Shown here piece by piece: positions 1 through 8,108 of a stretch of DNA of 64,000 nt. The position numbers were made by a program, and so were the translations under genes. The stretch is from NCBI GenBank assembly GCA_902798285.1, contig CADBVZ010000006.1, positions 62,001 through 126,000 on the forward strand. The letters are read 5' to 3'. How positions within the stretch are numbered: position 1 is the stretch's first letter; each line of letters starts with the position of its first letter. The DNA comes from an uncultured Prevotella sp. (lineage in GTDB: Bacteria > Bacteroidota > Bacteroidia > Bacteroidales > Bacteroidaceae). The notes below the pieces were generated by a model, which worked only from the letters and a program-made list of their open reading frames with translations, made no database searches and was not told the origin of the DNA.

Positions 1-873
1 CTCCTTGACCCAAGGCTGGGCTTCGAGCACATGCTGAACTCGGTTCTTGTCGCCGTCGAAGAGTATAAGCAGGTCAGAGGCCAGCTTGAGACTTTCGTTA
101 TGGCGGTTACTGTCGGCTGCGCAGGGCAGCTTGTCGGCGAAACGCTGATCAATAATACACTGTATATCATACTCTCTCCATTTTATTTCTTGGCACGAAT
201 CACACGAATTATCACGAATTCTTTTATTATCTTCGCGTAAATTCGCGCAATTCGTGCCTGAATTTCTCTTTGTAGCCTGTGAATGACCGTCGCGATATAG
301 AGATTCATATCTCTCAGCGTATTCTTTGTTCTCATACGTAAATAATTCCTTGTCTAAATAAAGTATGTCCGATTCCTTACAAATGTAACTCAGCCTTGAG
401 GAGTCCTTTCCGCTCTCATCTACTTGAATATCAAGCACTTGCGCCATGGCGTGCTGATTATCGATGAGGTTCCCCCAATCGATCCTGGCCTTAAAGACCA
501 CCTTGATGCCCTTGCCCGATGGCGTGATGTAGATAAAATAGATACCAAGATCCTTGAAGTCAAGCCCTTTGTCGATCCAGCCTTGATAAACGGCATGAGG
601 ATCGTCAATGTGGTCCACGTCTATGACTACCAAACCTGTGAGCCTTGTGGCCGATTGCTTGCGCCAAGCGCCCTCCTTACCCGCCTTCGAGGTGGTGATG
701 TCGAAGGTAGAAGGGAAAATCCACCCAGGCAACTTCCGCTTATACGATGCCTCGCCCGTCTCACGATACTTATCGATTGCTTCGTTCCACTTCGCGGCCC
801 TGACAAGCGCATAAAACTGCGCTTCGTCAACTGGCAACGTGGGATTCACAAAATTCTTCTGATAACTAAACAT
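1..873 (-). CDS. VirE N-terminal / primase-like protein (3' end outside window)
   Basis: The minus strand stays open from an ATG at 873 to the left edge (291 codons), so the C-terminus is missing. Residues about 55-170 look like the VirE_N (BT4734/BF3469-like) domain: a GLVVIDVDHI strand with Asp85 and Asp87, then ITPSGKGIKV at 116-125. The family occurs in Bacteroidetes mobile or accessory DNA and is often fused to a DUF3987 helicase/primase-like domain, as in the complete relative at 35283-37424. A purine-rich GAGAAAGGGGG lies just upstream of the start. Residues about 206-228 are Asn/Cys/Ser-rich and encoded by an imperfect inverted repeat that looks like an in-frame insertion. A role in DNA replication or primer synthesis of an element is inferred from the family only. 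Confidence 0.75.
   Translation of the reverse strand, partial: MFSYQKNFVNPTLPVDEAQFYALVRAAKWNEAIDKYRETGEASYKRKLPGWIFPSTFDITTSKAGKEGAWRKQSATRLTGLVVIDVDHIDDPHAVYQGWIDKGLDFKDLGIYFIYITPSGKGIKVVFKARIDWGNLIDNQHAMAQVLDIQVDESGKDSSRLSYICKESDILYLDKELFTYENKEYAERYESLYRDGHSQATKRNSGTNCANLREDNKRIRDNSCDSCQEIKWREYDIQCIIDQRFADKLPCAADSNRHNESLKLASDLLILFDGDKNRVQHVLEAQPWVKE
192..258. repeat. Imperfect inverted repeat inside the primase-like gene
   Basis: Arms 192-218 and 232-258 (27 bases, about six mismatches) enclose a 13-base loop. The outer arms read GGCACGAATCACACGAATT and AATTCGCGCAATTCGTGCC. ATTCGTG-type words recur inside. The element is in frame and keeps the gene open. Confidence 0.7.
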
Positions 874-891
874 ATATCCCCCTTTCTCTCA

Positions 892-1209
892 TTACATAAA
901 CTCTATCAGCTCTCGGTCTATCAGGGCGTTCTTCGCATCGCGTGTATGCTCTTCGAGCAGTCCCATCACTTGTGCCGTTCCCACATCCTTGGGGAAACTG
1001 CCGAACACCTTCAAGCGCCCTATCGATTCCTTCACCCAGCCCCAGGGGAGCTTCTTAACCAACTTGTCCTTCTCGCGATGTCGAGGCTGGCGGTTATATG
1101 CCATAAACATTACCTTACCTGTCCACTCGTCACGACGCAGACGTCCTTCTACGCACTTTCCACTTACAAGGCGTACGAGTACCTCTTCCGAAATTTCTAT
1201 AAACTTTCG
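892..1209 (-). CDS. Hypothetical protein, about 105 aa
   Basis: The likely start is the Met of MRKFIEIS at 1209; an in-frame Met at 1242 would add 11 residues. The protein is basic in its middle and predicted soluble, with no signal peptide or membrane segment. It lies 18 bases upstream of the VirE_N gene on the same strand and is probably cotranscribed with it. I do not recognise a family. The N-terminal half contains a strand-rich stretch (VRLVSGKCVEGRL) and a conserved-looking WGWVKESIGRL motif. Confidence 0.6.
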   Translation of the reverse strand, partial: RKFIEISEEVLVRLVSGKCVEGRLRRDEWTGKVMFMAYNRQPRHREKDKLVKKLPWGWVKESIGRLKVFGSFPKDVGTAQVMGLLEEHTRDAKNALIDRELIEFM

Positions 1210-1303
1210 CATAAATCTTGTTGAATTGTGAGTGAAGGTCATGTCGGAATTTGGCCATTTTCACTACGTAGACTTCCTCCACTCGCTTCAACTCGATTAA
1301 TAC

Positions 1304-1549
1304 TTAATCAATAACTACCTCCTTGGTTTCCAGATGGCGCACTATGCCGCCACCCTTGCCGGCATTCTTCATCCCGTCGCTCATCTGCCACTGCTTGCAC
1401 TTGAACTTCTGCTCCACCTTGATCATCATCAGGGCGCAGGTTCTTGAGCCCTTAGTCTCGATGCATTTGTGCTGACAGCTGGCGCAGCACTTCTTCACCT
1501 TAATGCCATACTCGTTCTTTACACTTACAATCCTGATTACCTTCTCCAT
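1304..1549 (-). CDS. Small Cys-rich protein, 81 aa
   Basis: The protein has six cysteines, five of them in a CCASC-x3-C...C cluster at residues about 20-40 and one in the later FKCKQW, suggesting a small metal-binding fold. The string CKQWQMSDGMKNAG resembles small uncharacterised proteins I associate with Bacteroidales accessory DNA; that is recollection, not a search. It sits in the same-strand run between the 1209 and 1895 genes. No function can be assigned. Confidence 0.6.
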   Translation of the reverse strand: MEKVIRIVSVKNEYGIKVKKCCASCQHKCIETKGSRTCALMMIKVEQKFKCKQWQMSDGMKNAGKGGGIVRHLETKEVVID

Positions 1550-1553
1550 CTTC

Positions 1554-1895
1554 TTAATCCTCCATCTTTAGTTCACGTTTCAGATCCTTAATCTCGCACT
1601 TCTGATCTCTGATCAGTTTCTTCTGCTCGGCTATCTCGGCTTTCAGTGTCATCACCTCAGCCTGGAGTTGCTTCACCAACGAGCCGTCCTTCGTGGCTGC
1701 CATCATGATGTCGATCTCCTCCTTCGTCATCGCCTCCAGTTTCTCCATCCCCACATGGAGGAACATGCCTGCCAGCAACTTCCGAACATCGAAGAACATA
1801 TAGCCCTCATCATTCACTTCCAGCAGATAGCCGTTTACCTTTGTTCTCACTGAGAGAATCATTCTCTCTTGTTTGTTTTGATTGTTCTTAAACAT
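1554..1895 (-). CDS. Coiled-coil hypothetical protein, 113 aa
   Basis: The N-terminal half (VRTKVNGYLLEVNDEGYMFFDVRKLLAGMFLHVG) is beta/alpha mixed; residues about 70-113 are a continuous coiled coil ending in KRELKMED. The start may be Met12 (MILSVRTK, position 1862) rather than 1895. It ends 4 bases before the next gene (1549), so the two are probably translated from one message. No known family is recognised. Confidence 0.6.
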   Translation of the reverse strand: MFKNNQNKQERMILSVRTKVNGYLLEVNDEGYMFFDVRKLLAGMFLHVGMEKLEAMTKEEIDIMMAATKDGSLVKQLQAEVMTLKAEIAEQKKLIRDQKCEIKDLKRELKMED

Positions 1896-2130
1896 ACTTT
1901 AATTAATTATTTAAATGTTACTGTTTTGATGCTCTGTTTGAGACATCGTTCATAATACCCCGACAGTAACGCAGATTTAAGGGAAAACAATAGGGAGAAC
2001 TTTAGGGAACTGCCATTCCAGCCCCCTAAAAACGAAAAAAAATAAATAGCGGAACCCCTGAATTAAAAGAGATTCCGCTATCATATAACAAAAAAATGGA
2101 AAAAAAATATCTATTTCCCTAATGATTTCC

Positions 2131-3234
2131 CTAACGCCTATGTAATTGCATATCCTGATGGTCATAAGGGTCGTATTCTGAGGCAAAGTCTTCGCCATCT
2201 TGCCAGTCGCCGTTAAACAGTTGTTGAGGGTCGGCTTTCATCAGCTTCAGGCATTCTCGGATAATGGGCTTTGCCCTTTCGTTAGGTTTGTTACCCTTAT
2301 CGAGTCCTGTCATCCATTGGTCATTCTTATCTTTGAAATGGCCCTCCAGCACAGCCGAGAGTGTAAAGCCATTAGCCAACGTGATGAGATCTTCATTGAT
2401 CATCTGTCTGAAGAGTTCTACAAGTGTTCCCTTTCCATAACGTCCAAGCCAGGTCAATTCACAATCTTCGTCGCGATTGCTCGAGAATAAGGCTTTGAAG
2501 TTACACTCTTCACCTTCTATCCAACCATCCTTCACCAACTTCGAGAATAACAGCGTCAGATGTCCCTCTGTTAAACGGCCCTTCCGTTTGAAGGTCATCG
2601 TCTCACGAGGCTTTGCTAGTTTCTTCTGCTGCTTCGGTTTGGCGTTGTTCTTGCCAGTGGCCTTTGGCATCTTGGTATAGTCCACCTCTAAACCATATTC
2701 AGCGGCATGACCAGTCAAAATATCAGTCAGGATGCAAATCCTGTCGAGCAACTCGAAAAACTCCTTGACTTCTTCCTCTCTCCCTGCCACACCAAAAGGG
2801 ATGTTCTGGGCAAACACGCGCCATGTCTTGTCGTCATCCTTCATCTGATACCAGCGGCTGGCAATTTTCATTCTTGAGAATTCCTCTATTCGCTTCGAGC
2901 GCTCTTCCATCACTTCCTGAAGCAGGTAATCGCTCATACAGCCCCTCGCCCACTGAATAATTTCCTCTTTAGTGGAGGTGTAAGATTGTGTAAGACTCTG
3001 GGCAAAACGAAACTCGCGGTCATGGCTCAGTTGCATGCCCCAGTTGGCATAGGGCGAAGGCTGCTGATTAGCTAAGAAACGCATCAATGCCATCTGGCAG
3101 TGCTTGCGGATATTACCAAGCGAAAACAGCCTGTTAGCATCTTTCTGTAAACGGTCAACTCGCTGCTGCAAGCCTTGTGAGAAACTCTGTGGGGTGACTT
3201 TATTGATGTTATCCGAGTATAGGTTCATTGCCAT
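2131..3234 (-). CDS. Hypothetical protein, 367 aa
   Basis: A soluble, charged protein. The helical N-terminal two thirds end at a basic Lys/Pro-rich linker (KPKQQKKLAKPRET, about residue 205), followed by a C-terminal domain beginning GRLTEGHLTLLFSKLVKDGWI that includes ELTWLGRYGKGTLVELFRQM. That domain recalls C-terminal domains of Bacteroidetes accessory-element proteins, but I cannot name it. Its 5' end overlaps the upstream gene by 26 bases, so the two are translationally coupled. About 235 bases without a gene follow it (1896-2130). Confidence 0.7.
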   Translation of the reverse strand: MAMNLYSDNINKVTPQSFSQGLQQRVDRLQKDANRLFSLGNIRKHCQMALMRFLANQQPSPYANWGMQLSHDREFRFAQSLTQSYTSTKEEIIQWARGCMSDYLLQEVMEERSKRIEEFSRMKIASRWYQMKDDDKTWRVFAQNIPFGVAGREEEVKEFFELLDRICILTDILTGHAAEYGLEVDYTKMPKATGKNNAKPKQQKKLAKPRETMTFKRKGRLTEGHLTLLFSKLVKDGWIEGEECNFKALFSSNRDEDCELTWLGRYGKGTLVELFRQMINEDLITLANGFTLSAVLEGHFKDKNDQWMTGLDKGNKPNERAKPIIRECLKLMKADPQQLFNGDWQDGEDFASEYDPYDHQDMQLHRR

Positions 3235-4162
3235 AATATATATTTGTCAGCCAGTCCTTCACATATGCCAGTGCCAGACTGAATTCATCGTCCAACTCCA
3301 TGTCTACCTCATGCTTTTCCGCAATCGGCAGTATCATCTCTACCATATCCTTCACAAATCGGTCGCAGTCCTCCTTGCTCTTATGGCCATCGTCGAAGCC
3401 TTTTCTGACAGGTTCTATCTCTTGCCATATCTCGCGAGCGGCATCCACATAATTCTCTGGATAATCATGAGGCACATAGGTCCACATCGAGTCCACCAGC
3501 CCTATCTCCTCATCTGTCAAGCCCAGGTTATAGCCATCCTGCAAATGTACTTCTGCCCCTTCTATTGCACTCAGCACACATTCTTTATAGTCCACACATT
3601 CCTCTTTGTCAGACCATTCTGGCCTTATTGACATGCAAGAGGCTACATAATAATCTGATAAGGCCGAGTCGATTTTGGTGGCCGCGAAATAGGCCTGATC
3701 CAAGAGTATTTTTGCAATTAATGCCACTACTCTTGGTGCATCGTCTTCTTTGGCATTTAGCCATCTCTCCAATCGCTCGTTACCTGGCAAGAACTGCTTC
3801 TGCAGATCGCCCTCTATGGGCTCGTAGCCACTCATAATCCAATTCAAGTCGAATGGCAGGGATGAAAACAGATAAGCCAATAGTCTCATCAGTTCCACAA
3901 TCCATCCCACAACACCCTCCTGTGGTTCCTGCATCAGGGGGTTTTCCTTTACGGGTTTTATCTCCTCAACGAAAAAATGATAGGCCAGAGAACTAGCGGA
4001 TTCGCCCCTGTGATACATGCCAATCAGCCTGTCGGCCTGATGGAGTGTAAACTCACGCCTTTCGTCCTCGCTCATCGAGGTTACAGCGTCGATGTCCACA
4101 CCTTTAAACACCTTGTTCCTCATATAGGCCAGCATTTCTGCCGCCTTCATATTGAATTCCAT
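3209..4162 (-). CDS. Hypothetical protein, 317 aa
   Basis: First gene of the minus-strand set, 64 bases downstream of a TACTTTTG -7 element. It is predicted soluble, acidic and mostly helical, with no signal peptide. Met5 (MKAAEMLAYM) is an alternative start. It overlaps the next gene by 26 bases. The product is not recognised; as leader of the pair it probably works with the 367-aa protein. Confidence 0.7.
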   Translation of the reverse strand: MEFNMKAAEMLAYMRNKVFKGVDIDAVTSMSEDERREFTLHQADRLIGMYHRGESASSLAYHFFVEEIKPVKENPLMQEPQEGVVGWIVELMRLLAYLFSSLPFDLNWIMSGYEPIEGDLQKQFLPGNERLERWLNAKEDDAPRVVALIAKILLDQAYFAATKIDSALSDYYVASCMSIRPEWSDKEECVDYKECVLSAIEGAEVHLQDGYNLGLTDEEIGLVDSMWTYVPHDYPENYVDAAREIWQEIEPVRKGFDDGHKSKEDCDRFVKDMVEMILPIAEKHEVDMELDDEFSLALAYVKDWLTNIYYGNEPILG

Positions 4163-4225
4163 ATTTTTATATTTAATAGTGGTTTATTGGGTTTGCCTAA
4201 TATTAGACTTGCCTGAAAACGACTG

Positions 4226-4233
4226 CAAAAGTA
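4226..4233 (-). promoter_or_regulatory. -7 promoter element of the minus-strand accessory set
   Basis: The minus strand reads TACTTTTG, matching the Bacteroidetes TAnnTTTG consensus. No TTG is found at the usual -33 spacing, so this is a half-promoter call. Confidence 0.45.
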
Positions 4234-4360
4234 CTAAAAATCCCGTTAATATCTGCAGGTAACAAGATCTTTCTTTGTTAATCTATGTCAACGCCGCTAC
4301 GCAGCTACACAGCGTCACTGTATCATAAGGTTGTTTTGAGGTGGAAGTATGGAGTAGATA

Positions 4361-4410
4361 ATCTATTATATTATTATATATATTATAATATATATAATAA
4401 TATAATAGAT
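4361..4410. repeat. Perfect 50-bp AT-only-core palindrome
   Basis: The 50 bases equal their own reverse complement with no spacer; the only G/C are the C at 4363 and G at 4408. Smaller arms CAGCGTCAC (4310-4318) and GTGACGCTG (4453-4461) flank it symmetrically. No gene is seen from 4163 to 4861 apart from this and the HU promoter and leader. Confidence 0.9.
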
Positions 4411-4729
4411 ATGTAAAGAGTTTTTGATTCGCTGATTTGGACAAATGGCGCTGTGACGCTGCGTTGCAGTGTAGCACCGTTAGGGGCAGCTCAGAGGCAA
4501 AATTGCTCGATTCATGCGAGAACGGTTCTCACTTGATGGTTGAACTATTTTTCGAGCTTCGTTGAACTATTCTCGTCGCCAGCGCGCAGTATCGCTCATT
4601 TATGGCACGCAAAGCGCATCATCATTATAAATAAAGCTAGGTTAATGTGTATAATAAATGAGACGATAGTATGTAAAGAAATCAGAATTTTAACATTTAA
4701 AACTTTTCGAAAACAAATTCGAAAAAAGC

Positions 4730-4760
4730 TTGGAATGAGGCTAAAAAAGTTGTATCTTTG
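4730..4760 (+). promoter_or_regulatory. Promoter of the HU gene
   Basis: TTG at 4730-4732, a 20-base spacer and TATCTTTG at 4753-4760 match the Bacteroidetes -33/-7 pattern. An 8-bp hairpin (TACTCGTA 4761-4768, TACGAGTA 4785-4792) lies in the leader. Confidence 0.75.
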
Positions 4761-4861
4761 TACTCGTAATCAAGAAGATGCTAGTACGAGTATCAAGCGG
4801 GAGTCGGTCACCCGGAGTAGTTGGCCGAGTAAGTCTAATACCATAAAAAACACACAAGAGT

Positions 4862-5335
4862 ATGGCGAAGATTCTGTATGAAGTAAAGAAGAACGGCAAC
4901 AAGTACAATGCCGCCTACGGCAAGTGGTATGCTCAGGTGAAGGCGCTCGAGACGCTGAACACCCGCAAGCTGGCCAACCACATCAGCGAGCATGGCTCCA
5001 TCTACACCCCCGACGTGGTGTATGGTGTGCTGGAGAAGTTCCGTAGCTGCCTCGTAGAGATGCTGCTCAACTCGAAGAAGGTGAAGATCGACGGCCTTGG
5101 CACGTTCTACACCACCATTGAGAACGCTACTGGTGGTTGTGAGAAGAAGGAGGAGTTCAACGTGAACAAGTACCTCAAGGCCCTCCACATCCGATTCCTC
5201 CCAGAGCAGGAACAGGAGCAGAACCTCTCAAGTCGAGAGTTCATCAAGCAGGCAGAGTTCATCAACGTTGAGAGTCTGGCAAAGACTGAGGAGTCAACTC
5301 CTGCCAACGGCGGTGATCCAGGAACCGGCGATTAA
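4862..5335 (+). CDS. HU-family (HU-HIG type) DNA-binding protein, 157 aa
   Basis: The N-terminal 115 residues follow the Bacteroidetes HU-HIG pattern: Y-KWYAQVKALETLNTRKLANHI, then a helical body and VKIDGLGTFYTTI, the strand preceding the DNA-binding arm. An acidic, Ser/Gly-rich tail (residues about 125-157) follows. It should bind DNA as a dimer; whether it compacts the nucleoid or serves an accessory element is not visible. It has its own promoter and a long 5' leader. The downstream smalltalk gene is its usual partner in this phylum. Confidence 0.85.
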   Translation: MAKILYEVKKNGNKYNAAYGKWYAQVKALETLNTRKLANHISEHGSIYTPDVVYGVLEKFRSCLVEMLLNSKKVKIDGLGTFYTTIENATGGCEKKEEFNVNKYLKALHIRFLPEQEQEQNLSSREFIKQAEFINVESLAKTEESTPANGGDPGTGD

Positions 5336-5404
5336 AGACTGTAAGCGAGCAGTCGCATGAGAGAGTAGCCTGATATGGGCGAAATCTAAGAGAGACTAGT
5401 TAAC

Positions 5405-5436
5405 GGTGGGGGCTGAGACGACCCTCGGCTCCCACC
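5405..5436 (+). other. Stable hairpin between HU and smalltalk genes
   Basis: Arms 5405-5417 (GGTGGGGGCTGAG) and 5424-5436 (CTCGGCTCCCACC) pair over 13 positions, two of them G-U, with a 6-base loop. No T-run follows, so it is more likely an mRNA processing or stability element than a terminator. Confidence 0.6.
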
Positions 5437-5457
5437 AAGTTATTAACCAATTAAACC

Positions 5458-5568
5458 ATGAGAAACATGACCAAGAAGGAAACATTTAAGTGGGCGTTGC
5501 AGATTATCGCATCCATCGCAACAGCCATCCTTACCGCCCTCGGCACCACGTCGTGTATAGGGATTTAA
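5458..5568 (+). CDS. Smalltalk-type small protein, 36 aa
   Basis: A 36-codon frame reads MRNMTKKETFKWALQIIAS, a small-residue hydrophobic helix (IATAILTALG), then TTSCIGI. This fits the Bacteroidetes 'smalltalk' family: Lys/Trp start, one hydrophobic helix, conserved TSC near the end, encoded downstream of an HU-like gene. Met4 (5467) is a possible alternative start. The function is unknown; the helix suggests membrane association. A terminator follows 8 bases after the stop. Confidence 0.8.
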   Translation: MRNMTKKETFKWALQIIASIATAILTALGTTSCIGI

Positions 5569-5575
5569 ACAAAGT

Positions 5576-5606
5576 CCTCGGATCAACCATCCGAGGGCTT
5601 TTACTT
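5576..5606 (+). terminator. Intrinsic terminator after smalltalk
   Basis: CCTCGGAT (5576-5583) pairs with ATCCGAGG (5589-5596) around CAACC, followed by GCTTTTACTTT. Confidence 0.85.
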
Positions 5607-5637
5607 TATCATGGAACGCCACAATTGTTACCTGCCT

Positions 5638-6642
5638 TTAAATCCTCAACATTTGGGGGGCGTACTTGCTGATAATGACACCCATCATATAAGATACGAC
5701 AAGCACAACAACCGAAACTAACAGTATAAAGGGAAGTGATGACAGTACGGCATTTCCAAAGAACAAGACGCCAGCAACTTTCATAACAATCATTGGAAAT
5801 GCATGCATTCCTAAAATAACCAATGTTTGCTGTCCTATCAACTCTAGATATCTACTAATGCGCTTCCCTGCAATAAATGAACACGCCACCAGTACCATTA
5901 TTGTAGCTATCACGGCATTCACATAGAAAAGTAATATCGATTTGCCATAGATACACTCGTCTATGGTACAGAAACCATTTAGAGGTATTATAAAGACAAA
6001 GAAAAGTGCTAATATCATAAAAAAGTAACCTCTATGTGGTATGCCGCTGAAATCAATATCACGCAAAGCGTATCCCAGGCAATAAAATGGCATAGCCATC
6101 ATGGAACTTCTCACTGAGAAAGGCATATTGGTTCGAGTAACAAGGAATAGGGCTATGGGGATAATTGTTGCCATGAGTAGGAAGATTCTATTATTTCTCA
6201 CCAATGCAGCAAGCGCACTTGTCAAAACCTGAATGGTAAAGAGGGAAACTAGAAACCACAAAGCACCTAACGGCATGAATGAAGTTGGTGTAATCTGGTC
6301 GGTACCAAGGAAGATTCCTCTGATTGCTGCGAAAAATATCTCTTTTCCGTGCATATCATAGTACAATTCCGGATGAAGGTAGGGAGAAACCCAGCAGACA
6401 AACAAGTTAATGACCGAAAAGGTAAAATAAGGCCACAGGATAGATTTTATAGAAGATTTCAGATTAATCAGAAAAGGTCTGTCTCTCTTGAAGAATAAGC
6501 CGGAAAGGATGAAGAACAATGGCATGTGAAAGCTATAGACATATATTCTTATCTGTTCACTAATATCCAGGTGACCAATCACCATCAGCCAAATGGCAAA
6601 GCCTTTGGCTATATCAACATACGCAATCCTATTCTTGAACAT
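5638..6642 (-). CDS. Acyltransferase family 3 membrane protein
   Basis: From the Met of MFKNRIAYVDIAKGFAIW (6642) the protein has 334 residues and about ten hydrophobic segments. The N-terminal signature VDIAKGFAIWLMVIGHLD, with the conserved His24, is typical of acyltransferase-3 (PF01757-like) proteins that O-acetylate cell-surface sugars. The frame is open 36 codons further upstream (to 6750), but those codons lie in a hairpin RNA ending in a U-run directly before the ATG, so I take 6642 as the start. It probably modifies capsule, LPS or peptidoglycan (family inference). No partner genes are adjacent. Confidence 0.8.
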   Translation of the reverse strand: MFKNRIAYVDIAKGFAIWLMVIGHLDISEQIRIYVYSFHMPLFFILSGLFFKRDRPFLINLKSSIKSILWPYFTFSVINLFVCWVSPYLHPELYYDMHGKEIFFAAIRGIFLGTDQITPTSFMPLGALWFLVSLFTIQVLTSALAALVRNNRIFLLMATIIPIALFLVTRTNMPFSVRSSMMAMPFYCLGYALRDIDFSGIPHRGYFFMILALFFVFIIPLNGFCTIDECIYGKSILLFYVNAVIATIMVLVACSFIAGKRISRYLELIGQQTLVILGMHAFPMIVMKVAGVLFFGNAVLSSLPFILLVSVVVLVVSYMMGVIISKYAPQMLRI

Positions 6643-6766
6643 AAAAAAAGGCGGAACCATTCGATACTTATTTAAGACTCTGGTTACCGCCAAGCGACCA
6701 TGCACACAAACAAGTATGAATAGTTCACGCCCCAAAGCGTGAACCTTCACTACCTGTCCTCGTGTG
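6643..6766 (-). ncRNA. Candidate structured RNA ending in a terminator at the acyltransferase start
   Basis: On the minus strand, 6766-6703 folds as a long hairpin: GTTCACGC/GCGTGAAC inner stem and a CACAC/GTGTG base. A second hairpin follows (GGCGGTAACCA 6691-6681 with TGGTTCCGCC 6659-6650), then seven U (6649-6643). AATATTTG at 6774-6767 is a near-consensus -7 element placing a start close to the first hairpin. Either a free RNA of about 120 nt or a leader attenuator fits. Confidence 0.5.
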
Positions 6767-7201
6767 CAAATATTGGCGGTATTTGAGTCTTGAGAACAAG
6801 AGCGTTAGCTCAATTCTATTTTAATAAATACGAACAGAAACGCTATTCTGTAAGTTAATAATTAATTGTTTATTATCCTCTGTGACCTCCTGAGGCTATA
6901 CCTTAATCGGTAGGTCGATTAGCGTTACTTTTTCTATTTTCTATTTCATAGGCAATTTCATTTTATAGTTTAACGTAATAAACTCCGTTTGCAAAGGTAG
7001 ATATAATTTCCGAAAAAAGCAAGAAAAACGAGAGAAATAATCCTATTAAAAGAAACTTGTGGAGGAAACGGGAGTAATTGTGACGTTATTAGCGTAATGC
7101 GTTTTTCCTTTGCAACGTCTAAAATCGCATTATTTCCCCCTTATCCATGCATAAATTGCAAATCTTTCTTAAATTTGCACCCAGTATATGCAAGGTTTTA
7201 G
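6767..7201. other. AT-rich intergenic region with a minus-strand promoter
   Basis: No gene is seen. On the minus strand, TTG at 7022-7020, a 20-base spacer and TACCTTTG at 6999-6992 form a good Bacteroidetes promoter that would give the acyltransferase a leader of about 340 bases including the candidate RNA. Confidence 0.6.
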
Positions 7202-7209
7202 TATATTTG
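7202..7209 (+). promoter_or_regulatory. -7 element of the decayed lipoprotein gene
   Basis: TATATTTG fits TAnnTTTG, 38 bases upstream of the start. TAAATTTG at 7170-7177 is a second candidate. Neither has a well-placed -33 TTG. Confidence 0.4.
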
Positions 7210-7246
7210 CAGTTATAATAATAGAAAACCTATTAAATAGAAGAAT

Positions 7247-8013
7247 ATGAAACAAGCAATCAAAACATTAGGTCTATTCCTCTCAGCCCTCTTCTTGTTG
7301 ACAGCTTGTAGTAGTGATGATGCATTAGGAGAGTTTAATGAAAATGGTGAATTTGTGATTAAGGATAAGCAACAAGTATCCTTGGCTGAATTCAACAGTA
7401 TCACCAATGGCTATGGTTGGTATGAAGCCGAGACGCATGAGGGACGCATTTCCTGCTGATACTTATAGCAAGTATTCTCTACGCTATGATGAAAATACAG
7501 GCAAAGTATTCTTCGATAATCAGGAACAGTTTACTGTATTATCTGTGAGAAGCAATGAGATTTGGGTAATCAAGAAAGGTGGACAAAGAGGTGATGGAAA
7601 CGGCAATATGAAACAGATATACCTCTATGCTAAGCTACAGAAGATGACGGATGAGGAGCTGCAGAGTGCCAGGAATGATTTCTGGCTTAATACTGCAGAT
7701 TTGAATAGAGATATTACACGCAAAGATATATGCCACAAGTGGGTACTGACGTGATGGTACGCTGGAAGGCAAGAGCAGTACGGTTCATTTCAAGGGAACT
7801 TATGTTTATGATCCAGAGCAGCCCATTCCTTATGGCGGAGGAGGACTTGAAGTTCCAATCCAGTTAATTCCTGATGAGTCTGAGGGCGAATGGCCTTTGA
7901 TGTTTCAGGATTTGCCCAAGATGAAATTCGCCTCCTTCTGGTATGCCTCCTACCTGATGATTTCCACCGATAATAGTCATTGTTATCAGTTTATCCGTGG
8001 AATAGAAGAATAA
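7247..8013 (+). pseudogene. Frameshifted lipoprotein gene
   Basis: The start MKQAIKTLGLFLSALFLLTAC is a lipoprotein signal (Cys21). The frame stops at 7459, but coding-like sequence continues in a second frame (ADTYSKYSLRYDENTGKVFF, to 7754) and a third (DGTLEGKSSTVHFKGTYVYD to IRGIEE, stop 8011-8013). Joined, the protein would be about 250 residues. Two shifts (near 7440-7460 and 7740-7755) break it. It resembles small uncharacterised Prevotella lipoproteins. Either true decay or two sequence errors would explain this. Confidence 0.75.
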
Positions 8014-8108
8014 GGAAATATCAATTAAATCCATTTTTATCCCTCCGCATTCTAGAACGTGGGGGAGGGGGTAGTAATAGATTAGAAAATATATATAATT
8101 ATTGGAAG

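Noticed and set aside
424-1224. 266-codon open frame on the plus strand
   Set aside because: It is antisense to the VirE_N gene and the 105-aa gene; the composition is Arg/Leu/Cys-rich and no start context or motif supports it.
4283-4477. 64-codon minus-strand frame
   Set aside because: It is made of the AT palindrome (poly Tyr/Ile/Asn) and short GC repeats; not protein-like.
4540-4881. 113-codon plus-strand frame before HU
   Set aside because: It runs through the HU promoter and leader and overlaps the HU start in another frame.
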